From: Strix aluco
Taxonomy: Eukaryota; Chordata; Aves; Strigiformes; Strigidae
DNA: 64,000 nt
NCBI RefSeq assembly: GCF_031877795.1
Contig: NC_133934.1
Coordinates: 107,076,610-107,140,609 of the forward strand
Reading direction: 5' to 3'
Position 1 is the stretch's first letter. Each line of letters opens with the position of its first letter. Shown in pieces: positions 46,017 to 56,244 of the stretch. The notes under the pieces were generated by a model that was not told the DNA's origin, did no database searches, and worked only from the letters and a program-made list of their open reading frames with translations. The position numbers and the translations under genes were made by a program.

Positions 46017-49000
46017 TTATCCTAGGTCCAGCTGGATCTTGACTGTGCTGTTGTAAAAGGTCCCAGCACAGTTGGAGCCTCCGAAGACCAACACCGTGTG
46101 CAGGTTATGCTCCTCTTTGTTCTCCTTGTCCACATCTACCAGGTGGGCAGGAGTCAGGTCAAGCAATGTGTGGCCAGCTCGGGGCACAGAGCAGAGGTCA
46201 TGGTGGATCACCGTGCTCCATGAAAGAGTATCTGAAGTAGAAAGGGGCTATCAATATTGACAAACCTATTCCTAGTGCAAGGGATGAAACAAATGGACCA
46301 GACTAGGTGTTCAGAAACACCACTGCAGCCCCAGTCGCCCTCGGCTATGGAAACAGGGAGGGAGAGTCACTCACCTAGGTAAAAGACAAAGGCATCCTGC
46401 AGGGCTCCCTTGGCATTGCAGCCTCCACTGATCAAAACCTTCTGGTCTGACACAGCCAGAGCTGCATGAAAACTGCGACCAAAGTAAAGCTGAAAGGTGA
46501 CTACAGCAAAACCTGCTGGGGTTGCATCAGTCAGCAATGGGCAGGGGTGGGCAGACTTCAGCAGGAGGCTAGGGGCTTAAGCTGCAGAATGGAAGTTAAC
46601 TTCTGCTTCTCTTCTGCCCTGATAGAGACATCTGCCTCTGCAGGTCAAGCCATAATCAGGCCTGAAAAGCACCTCATCTCAGAAGGAGCTATCAAAACTC
46701 CTAGGTTTTGCACTATGGAGTGTGATAGCAGGCTAGCTAGGCTTTGGTCTAATTTAGGTCATTGTTCTAGTGGGCAATAATGTCCCTTTAGGAACAGCAT
46801 AGTACTTGTGCAAGAGTTTCTTCCTCTCTGTGTGTCTGTTGTACTCCAGGTACTGTGGAGACCAAACAGCAGGCAATGCAGTTCACTAGCACATAGTAGA
46901 AAACTTCCCCTAGCCTGAAAGGCAGATTTCCAGGAAGACTAAGGGGTCTGATACCCCCTACTCTACAGGCACCAACTGGGACAGCACAGGAATTTCTGGT
47001 CCCACAGGAGAAGGGCCATGCACTGTATTTTGACTAGTGAGACAGAGATATCCAACTCGGTCTGATCGCAAGCACAGTTTAAATCTGGCTTCAAAGACAA
47101 AGGACAGAGGAAAGAAACAGCTCCTGGGTCTGCAATAGGATCTTACCAACGTGCAGAAGGTTGTCCTGCGAGGAGGGGAACTGGTATGTACTCCATGAAA
47201 CCTGAACAGCCAGGAGAGAGGCGGGTGAAATGTCCATAAAGCTCAGCCTCATAACTAGACAAAAACTTCCATGCTCTGACACATCAGCAACCTGCATTCT
47301 CTGTTACCCAGCTTCTTCCAAAAAAGCAGTCTCTTGTTTTTCCCCATTCTCCACTCCACTTACCCCAGAAAGGGTTTTTTTACCCCAAAGTTTTCCATCT
47401 CCATTGCCTAGTCAGGAGTTTTTACAACGTTAATGCTACCTTCCCATCAAGCACGCCTCATTTCCCAGTCCCTGCCTTAGAACAGACCTTCCCAAGGCAT
47501 CCACCTGGCACAGACTTTCTTACCCAGATCCAGAATGTGCATGTCACTGAGGTAGAGAGAAGTCCTCCGACCCCCAAAAATCAGCAGCTTGTTCTTTAGT
47601 AGAGTAGCTGAATGCCTGGGCAGAGAAGCAGTAAGTGAACAAAGTATCCTCAGCAAGTTCCCAAAAATGATGTTTCAGCCTTGGCTTCTGCTATTGGGCT
47701 GCCATAGCTTCAGTCTACACCTGCCTCTACCCCCAGCCACTGCAGCCCAAGGACAGAATCCCATCAGAATTCATGACAGGATGTACTGGGAGTCACATTG
47801 CTCAAATCATAGCCCTATCTTATGGAGCAAATGGTGGAAAACAATTATCTAATATTTAGGGGTGAGAGGGAAGGTGAGCAGAGGTTTTCTGCTCTATTTT
47901 GGAGGGCTAGAATAAGAGCACTCTCACCCAAGCCTGGGCAGAGGCTTCTCCCCTTCTGAGATGGGCTGGTACCAAATTTCATGCTCTGGATTGAAGACAT
48001 AGAGCATATTGCTGCAGGGCCCAACTGCCAGTGATGCCTTTTGGGGCCAAGTGCCCCCGAAAACAAAGAGCTCCTTGCGGTAGATAGTTGCACTGTGGTA
48101 GGTGAGCACTGGCATCCTCCCTTTAGCCTGGAAAAGGTTCAACATACATTTGTTACAAGAAGTGCATTATTTGCTGCATGACCTGTAGGAAAGGGGTCCA
48201 CATCATGCAGTGAGTTCAACAAGTCTCAATTTTCACTTTATTGGCTCCCCAGCCAGATCTTTGCCACACAGGCAGACAGCACATCCTTTGTGTACTCTGC
48301 ACCACCAGAATGCTCTGATGAGAGAAGGAAGTCAACCTCCTACCCCAGCTTCCTCAGAAGATGAGAGAACAGAAAGATCTCATCCAGGCTTATTCTGTAA
48401 AAGCAATCTTGTGACTTAGCCAGGAAAGAGACAGATAGTCCCTTGCTGACAGGGCCCTCTACAAGGACACGACAGGCAACTAAAGAGCAGAGAGATCTGC
48501 TGTGCTCAGAGCAGTCTGTGAGTTGAGAAGACCAGCTCTTCATCTCAGCATCCAGCACAGCTCTCAACAGCACCATATAAAATAAGAGGCCATTTCCCTC
48601 TGCCACTTGTACAGTACCTCCCACCCACAACCTTGGTCAGACACAGCACTCTGCAGCAACCATTTTTTCACCTTGCTTCATTCATTGCAAGCACAGCCCC
48701 TGGCTTCTGCCAAGCTTGTGGCCTTTCAACATAGCCTTCTTATATCTGTCAATCCCAACTAAGTAGCTCAGACAACCTGCAGCAACAGTGGACCAAGACT
48801 ACTGGAGTAAGGATACAGGCACATTGATTGCCACATTCAGGCAGGACTTGCTACCCCTCCTGTGCTTTTGTCTTGAAAGAGCTGCAGTACTTACAGCCAC
48901 GAGGAGCCATTTCCAGGTGACTGTGTCCAGAATGTAGATGCCGCTGTAGTCTTTGTCCTCCCTTATACCCCCAAAGATGTAGATACGCTTGGTGTCTGGG

Positions 49001-52000
49001 TCGTAGGTAGCTGTGTGACCATGCAAGCATGATGGCATGGTGTTTTGTAGCTGGAAACCCACGGGAAGCCAGAAATCACTGTCTGTGGGAGCAACATCAG
49101 ACACATGGTGTGGCAGTTGAAAGATGCTCTTGATTTCTCCAGATTTCAAGAACAGGTCAGAAAAATCTTTACTCAAGACCTTGCTCCCTTCATCTCCTCT
49201 CCTTTGATATATGGCTAGAGGGGACTCATACAGAAATGTGTCCATGTAAGAAATGAAGGGGAACACTAGGTGGGGAACAGTAAGATGGAAGAGAGGATCA
49301 GTGAGGTGCAGAAAGCTGCAAGGCACTGGAATTGTGTCTTCCACTTCTCCACCAGTCATCACACACAGACTGCAAACCGTGCTGTTGCTTTTACCCCTGA
49401 AAACTCACTGAACTCTTCCCAGAACTTATACCTTAGCTCCTGGAGGGCTATCACAAACAATCCCACAGCCTCTCATAGCACCCTACACTGTCAGCTCAGC
49501 CTGGTGACCATGCTAGCAGATGTGACACCTCTGCTGTCCCCTCCCTATGCACAGACCCCTGAGTACCCCCTCCCATCTGCATAATTTGTCCTCAAGTCCT
49601 GCTGCCCCCATTGTCTTTGATAGCCCTAAAGGCCTCACCAATTTCCAGCTTCCAGAATGCATCCTTGCAGGACTGCTGATTGACACCTTCACCACCGATC
49701 AGAACAGCTGTCCCCAGGTCACTGAGGCACATGGCGTGGCACCACCGTGGGCTGGGACTGCCTGGCGAGGGGAGAGCACAGGGCTGTGAGCAGAGTCACA
49801 TGAGACACCCCCGGCTGCCTTCCCTGCTGGGGAGAACAAGGCAGCTGAAGGCTCAGAGGGGAGAAATGGGAAGGCAAGGGCCCCAGGTCCCTTCCCTCTG
49901 GGGTGGCAAGAGACATAGCTCCCTGAGGACAATTTTCTGTTGGCTTTGGGGAATAACTGCTGTACTAGGAGAGACATCACTAGCAGAGGGAGCCAGCAGA
50001 GAGTCTGACTGAATGTAGGACACATACAGGCTGACACTTCAGACAAGTTTGGATGCCCCCCCATTGATTACTCATCGCCAGAAGGGATATCCCAGTTGTG
50101 CTATCCCCCTGTGTTACTCCTTGTGAGGGAGGGCTACCCAGGGACAGCTTGTTAGTGCCTAAGATACAGCAACCAGAAGCCTGGAGCTGCTTCCAGAGAT
50201 ATTCCTCATACTGCTCTGTTCCTCCACTTTTCCTCTCCCAAGCCCCTGCAGTTGGCTGAGCAAGCTAAAAAATACTTTTAAATCAAAGTTTCTTCCACAT
50301 CTTACCCTTTGCTTCAAAGGCCTAGGCCTTCAGAGGTGTGCCTGAGATTCAGAGGGGCTACAGAAGTGTATTGGAGAGCCCAGCCCACCTATACTGAGGG
50401 CAGCTGCATGGAGAGGAGCAGTATATACACACAACCTACTTGTTATTCTTGATCACTGGAGAGATGAAGGATGAAGTATGAAGCATGAGAGGCCTGTGAC
50501 ATTAAAGGGAATGGCATCACCGAGTGACTGGAAAGACAAAGCAGGGTGTAGGAACCAGATCCTCACCTTGCAACTCCTTCACTGCCAGATCTGCAGAGGA
50601 AACACAGAGATGGCCCCATTAAAAAAGCAGACAGCAGACATACCCCAGAAAGTGCTCAGCTTCACAGTTTAAGAGCCCTTTGGCCTTCCTTTCTTCAACC
50701 CCCAGCACAAAGCTACCTCACTGCAACAAACAAGGTGCAAGACCAAGAATCCTGAAGAAAGTCTCATCAGAAGATATGCAGAAGACTGCAGGGCACACTT
50801 CCTTTGACTGCCATCGTGCTGTCACCATTGCATTTTACCCCTCAGATGGCAGCTCATTTCCCCACTTCTCACACTGCCTACAGCAGAATTGACTTTATGA
50901 TGGAGCTGTATTTCCCTTTGTGAGAAGCAAGACAAGTCCCAAGAAGTCACTTCACATGGGGACCACTGAGTTATCATCAAACATTTACACACAAACTTGG
51001 TCACACCCTGGAGCTGACTTGGAATGCACACTCCAGAAGCTAAAGGTTTTGTTTCCAAACCCCATGGCAACTACCTTCTCACTACTGAAAAGTCAGTACA
51101 ATTATACTAATTATACATATTTCCTTTTCATATTCTCTGTACTTTAATAACCACCAATGCCTTCATCGGACCAAGTGTATGCTGTTAGTAGGGGAACAAA
51201 CAGACTACTGGAGAGGTTACAGAACGTCACAGTAGGTAACTTTCTTGTGCCTTAATTTACTCTTTTGTAAAACAAGGCTAACAATACTTGCCTTCATTTA
51301 TAAAGCACTTGTACTCATATGAAGAGATAGGCGTATTATGTTATGGTACAGAGTGTTGGCACTGAAAGTATCCCGTGTTCTATTTCTAGCCTTTCCCCAA
51401 CAGGCAAAAATTCATCAAGCTGTTTATCCAGGAAAGGAGCAGTTCTTGGTATTTCGCAAGCCAAGACAGACAAGCTCATCTTGCCTTGGAGGTATACAGA
51501 GAAACAGACTGGGAAGCTGTTGCCTGGCAGCATTGACAGATCCTTCAGACAAGACCTGTAAAGTAAAGCTGAAAGCTGACAGTTACCTTCTTCATCGAGA
51601 TCTCTCTCGGACGCTGTGGGTTCAAATAAAACTTTCCTGGGCTTCTTGGGGTGAACAGGACTCTTCCTCCAGGCCTCACTGGCGTCCACCTTGCCAGGTG
51701 GTGACTTCAGGGCACAGGGTACCGCCAGGGTCCTCAGTGGTGGGCAGACATCCTTCCTCCCAGGCCTGGATGCTCTAGCAGTCATCTCTGAGGTCTGACT
51801 CTTAACCTGTGACAAGGGTGCCAGTTAAATCAGCCCTGAAGAAAAAGGCCTGAGGCTACTGTGAGTTGTTTATTATTGGGCCAGAGAGGAGTTTCACGCG
51901 GTGACTGTTTTCAGACTCACCTTCCCAATGAGTCTTAAGGGCCAGCACGCCAACAGTATCAGTCATCAAATATGTGCTGAGCAATGCAGCTACCTGATGC

Positions 52001-53995
52001 TATATACCCAGTGGTCCGCTTTCAGACTGCTGGCTGCAACAGGCACAGCTAGCACAAGGCAACTGCTCTGCTAGGAGTAACCAGGCTGATCAATCATCCC
52101 ACCGAGGGCTGTTAAATTCAATCCTTCCAAAGGCATTTCAATGGAGAGTACCGCTTTCTTTAGCACAAGTGAATCTTTGGCTCCAAAACTTCCTTAGCCA
52201 GGTCTCCACTAAGAGAGCGGCAGCAGATGTTTCTGCTAGACATCAACTGAGCAGCTACAAGTGAGGGAGAAGATACTAGGGAGAGGGTGAAATAACAAGA
52301 GGAAGGCTCCAGGATACACATACCGAAGTAGGATCCTCCAGGCCCTGGCCAAGGGGCATATCATCTGGCGGGAGCACTGGTGACTGGGTGGTCTCCGGGA
52401 CAAGGAAGGGGTGGGTGGGCGTGCTGCTGGAGACACCTCGGAGCAGCTATGGCAGAAACAGCGATGGTGAGAATAAAAGGACACACCAAGTGTGCTGGCC
52501 TCCATCCACAAAGGGTGAGCAAAAAGATGTCTTGCAAGGGACAGATTCCCTGCAAGGGAATAGCCCAACTTTCATCTCTAGCACCAAGAGAATAAACAAA
52601 GAACAGCAAAGCCAGGCACTGAGAGATGCTAAATCCAAGGGCTTCAGCACAAGGTAAGACAACAGTGTAAGCATCACAGACCCAGGAGAGAGTGGAACTG
52701 GAAGTGAACCACTCTCTGCTATCCATCTCCTGCAACACCCGAGGTGTTTTTGCAAAGCTGTGGTTAGGGAATAGGCTGGAGCATCACCAAGGGTTTAGGC
52801 TCAGCACAGAGGTGCACTAATAGATCCACGTGAGGCGGCTCTGCCTTGAAGTAGCGAAGAGAAGGAAAAGGAGAGGATAGAAGAGGAAGTTCTGTAGCTC
52901 AGAAGTGACAATATTTGGGACCCCGGGCAGGAAAAGAGGAGGATGTTGGTTCTTTTACCTGTCCATTGACAGTCAGCACAAGCTTCACAGAGTTGCCTTT
53001 GTCCATCTCTTCCAACGAGGCCATGAAAATATCTGTCCTCCAGTCACCTTCCCACACCAGAGACCTGCACAGGGGACCACGGGTTTTCAGCCCACAAGTG
53101 ATGCTGACAGGGAAGAATTCCTGCTCCCACACTAGCTGGTAACACCCCGAAGCCAAAAAAAGATCCAGCCCTGAAAGCAGCCAAAAGGAAGCTGAAAGCA
53201 TCGCTAGAGAGAAACCCCACGGTGGAGGACCGTCAGGACTGAGCAGCTTTGGGACGACACTAGCAGCACCACTGAGCAGAAAGCTTTTCCCGGCTACCCC
53301 TCCTGACACCCCGGCAGCACCAGCTCCCACCACGACCTGCGGGTGGGCTCCAGCGTGCCGACCCGCTGCGGCGCGATGCCCGGGGACACCAGCACGTCCA
53401 CTGCGACGCTTGTGTCCGGAGAATAACAGCTCCAGTCTCCCAGCCCGAACACCACCAGCTGCCTTGGCAACGGCAGGGGCAGCCAAGCCTGGAAACCCAT
53501 CTTGCTGGACTGGCTGCAAGGGGAGGGAAGAAAAACAACAGTAAAACAGAAATAATCATCCGGGAGTAAAATGGAAGGGGCAAAACAATATATGAAAAGG
53601 CTTGAAAACACGTTTATGCCAGGGGAGGGCGAAAGGAGAGGGTTTGTGTCATTTAAAGTGGAGACTGCGCAGGGATGCGATAAAGAAAACAAGCGGTAGC
53701 CTGGGCAGGGGGCGGAGGACGGGCAGCTCCGCAGAGGCGCGGCGAGGCGCGCAGGTCGCCCCCAGCCCGCGGGCGTGCGCACCCCTGGGCCGTGCGGCCC
53801 CACCGCTCCTCCCCACGCCCGGGACAGCCACTGCTGTGGCGGAGCCGCCCCCCGCAGGGCCGGGCCGCACCTGCCGAGCTGCCGCGGCGGCTCCCGGAGC
53901 GCCCACAGCACGTAGAAGGCCAGGCCGCCTTCCCGGGCGCTGCCCCCCGGCCTGGGCCGGGCCCGGCGGCAGGCAGGCAGCATGGCGGGCAGCAT
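46017..53995 (-). CDS. Six-kelch-repeat protein of unknown function, complete, 13 coding exons
   Basis: I do not recognise a named orthologue. Coding exons: 53871-53995, 53337-53513, 52959-53064, 52324-52446, 51587-51806, 50567-50590, 49639-49761, 48895-49082, 47928-48127, 47524-47615, 47147-47201, 46375-46472, 46017-46231. All are GT-AG and phases close on 582 codons including stop (581 aa). Residues 1-136 are an unrecognised N-terminal region; 137-258 form a Pro/Ser/Lys-rich linker; 259-581 hold six kelch repeats with Gly-Gly pairs at about 281, 337, 386, 443, 494 and 561, with typical blade starts such as PSPRWCHAM, PRLGHSATLL and PRAGHTLL. This predicts a six-bladed beta-propeller; the closing VLVFGGSN repeat recalls RABEPK (Rab9 effector). 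No signal peptide or clear membrane segment. The start at 53995 (GCCGCCATG) was chosen because exon 1 reads in frame into exon 2; ATGs at 53983 and 53500 are alternatives. An adaptor role is inference only. Confidence 0.88.
51225..51325 (+). mobile_element. Ancient MIR-type SINE remnant
   Basis: The run CTTGTGCCTTAATTTAC, then TTTTGTAAAACAAGGCTAACAA, then TTTATAAAGCACTTGTAC follows the order of the MIR consensus (CTGTGCCTCAGTTTCC, CTGTAAAATGGGGATAATA, GTAAAGCGCTTAGAAC). It lies in kelch-gene intron 5. Confidence 0.55.
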
Positions 53996-54260
53996 GGCGG
54001 CCGGCGGGTGCGCGCGCCGCCGAGAGCCGCCATTAAGGCGCCGCAGCGCAGCTGGGGCCGCCCGCGCCGGCCATCCGCCCGCCACGGCCTCCCCGGGCAG
54101 GCACCCGGCAGGGCCCGGGGGCACCCGACAGCAAGGGGGGGAGTGGGGTGAGGAAGGCCAGCAGCTCTGGCCGTCCGAAGCCAGGCCCACCCTCCCCTCC
54201 GTGGCGAATGACACTCAGGCCAGAGCCCAAGCCACACAGCCCGTGCCGGGGCAGGGTAGT
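53650..54260 (-). promoter_or_regulatory. CpG-island promoter of the kelch gene
   Basis: A dense CpG block surrounds the first coding exon. Two GCCGCCAT elements, resembling YY1 sites, lie at about 53993-54000 (overlapping the start codon) and 54028-54035. No TATA box was seen. The island is the only GC-rich block between 45 and 64 kb. Confidence 0.7.
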
Positions 54261-54430
54261 TTGTTTGCCGATTCCTAAACGATGGTACCTGTACACGTAT
54301 CTTATAGCTCTCATAAAAAGGAGCAGGTGTGAAACTTGCTTCTCTTACTCTGCTATCAGGGCTACCGCCAAGAGAAGGCAGGATGGTGGCAGGTTCTCCT
54401 CAACCAATAATAAGTCTGTGTATGTGTTAC

Positions 54431-54988
54431 TGTTGAAGGTTAAACTTTCAGAAGAATGTAGCAATATTATGCTTGGATCAAGAAAGATGTTCTTTGTATA
54501 TGTTAAAGCCAAAGGCATCCCTAATCAGAAGAAGTAGATGGCCGCCTTTGAGCAAGGACATCCCAGAGCAATTAGACCTTGAAGAGGGTAGATTGCCAAC
54601 TTGGCAAGCAAACTCAAGGCCCATGTATCCTTAGCTGAACTACCCTTATTATATATCAAAAATCATGCCTACAGGTCAAGAAGACCCTTGCCCAGGTGAA
54701 GGCTCCTCCCCTGAGCACACATAGTAGAAGTATTGTGTCAGCAGTATTATAATTGTACGTAAATTACTGACCAATCATCGTAGAGAGGATGGACTTGGAA
54801 AATTGCTGACTCTGCAAGTTTTGTGTATAAATATAGCACAAAAGGACCCCTTAGTGTGCTTGATCTGTAGGAAACCACCAAGCACCTAGGCTTGCGCAAC
54901 CCTAAAATAAATAAGCAACATCTCTCCTGAATGTGTGATTGCACACACCTATTGCACACCGGGTGACGAATCTGCTTTTCCGACAACA
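54431..54988 (+). mobile_element. Solo LTR of an endogenous retrovirus, class I-like
   Basis: A 558-bp element starts TGTTGAAGG and ends CCGACAACA, giving the short inverted ends TGTTG/CAACA, and is flanked by the 4-bp direct repeat TTAC (54427-54430 and 54989-54992). Inside are a TATA box (TATAAATA, 54826-54833) and an AATAAA (54906-54911) in the order expected of a promoter-bearing LTR read on the plus strand. No internal viral genes are present, so it is a solo LTR left by recombination. A 4-bp duplication fits gammaretrovirus-related (class I) elements. The exact duplication suggests a moderate age. It lies about 435 bp upstream of the kelch-gene start codon and points away from it. Confidence 0.75.
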
Positions 54989-54995
54989 TTACTAC

Positions 54996-56240
54996 AGAGA
55001 CTCACACTGTGTATCCAATACCACCTGTATAACAATGAATAGCTCTGCTAAGCTCAAAACTGCTGTGGATAATCAAACACCACTAAAATGAGCAATGACA
55101 GGGCTTCGGCAGCCAAATGACCATATTCTTTCTCCCTATGCAGCTGAAACAGGGAAGAGTCACTTCCCAGGCAGGGCCTATGAAGCCTGCTGCAAGACCT
55201 TCCCTGAGCAGCTTGTGATCAGAGCGTTTCTGCTGCAGCCCAACCACAAAAGTTACAGAAAGGGTGAGAAAGAACCAACACTGTGAAATTTCACATCACT
55301 TCCCTGCATCCCCACCAAGTTACTTGGTTTTCCTCTTGGCCCATATGCCCGAGCCAAGCACAAGGCCAGGGATTCACAGTGAGTACATGGTAATCAAATA
55401 GCTGCGCCGCTTTCTCTTCAGTGGTCTTTCTTAAAACATCTTCAACTTGGCAGAGTCGTGTATCCCTTTGATCAACTTGCTTTATGATTGCTCCTGCCCA
55501 TCAATTATAAAAGTGCCTAAGGAAACACAAGACTAGAACAGAGACAACTGAACTTCTGCAGCACTTGTCCTGCTGAGCTTCATCACATGACAAGCGAGGA
55601 AGGATGGCTCAGGCTGCAGGTATCATTCCTCATTTTGACCCACAAGTACTTTCTTCAGGCCATATATTTACTATAGTTCAGTCTTCACAGTAAGATAAAG
55701 CTGATGGGCAAGCAGCTATGAGGAGCTATGAAGGGCAAACACTTTTGTCTAGGTAATTTAATCAGTACCTGGTAATTGAAGAAAGGTTTTAAATCCTTCA
55801 GATTGAAAACTGAAGTAATGGAATAGCTAGCTGTAGAGGGTCTCTGCAAATGGAGGTGAAAAGTACCTATGTGAAGCACTGGAGGATAAAGCATTCAAAC
55901 TCTACCCCGTCCAGGAAATGAGCTTGGGTACTTGCTTGTTCCTCTCCAATTCTTCAGACATTCAGTATAATCAAGTGTTGCAGAAAATTTGAAAAATTAA
56001 AAAAAAAAAAGAAATCCCAGCAAGTCATTTTAACAGAAGAAAATTTCCTGGATGGAACCATCATCACCAGCTGACAGAGCATTTTTGTATCCATTTGCAA
56101 CCAGAATGTCCAGTACACTGCAAAGTATATTTTGAGTATTTGCCTCTTCTTTGCTCATAAAACTAAGTTTAATTGTATTCTTGTTTTGTTGGAAAGTCTG
56201 TAGTTCAGTTTTTCCTATCAAGACACTTTAAACAGAAGAC
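54996..56240. other. Intergenic region upstream of the kelch gene, beyond the solo LTR
   Basis: AT-rich sequence with a short poly(A) tract near 55999-56010. I see no gene or assignable element. It lies between the divergent side of the kelch gene and the end of the TMED8 transcript. Confidence 0.4.
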
Positions 56241-56244
56241 AAAG

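Noticed and set aside
47091-47297. Minus-strand frame reading SWSTYQFPSSQDNLL near kelch exon 11, at first taken as the coding frame
   Set aside because: It is out of phase with exons 10 and 12. The frame that keeps GT-AG phases gives FMEYIPVPLL and PSAR joined to CFHAALAV, a normal kelch blade.
53602-54278. Plus-strand open frames over the kelch-gene island
   Set aside because: Stop-poor GC-rich DNA antisense to exon 1; Arg/Pro/Ala-rich translation without domain character.
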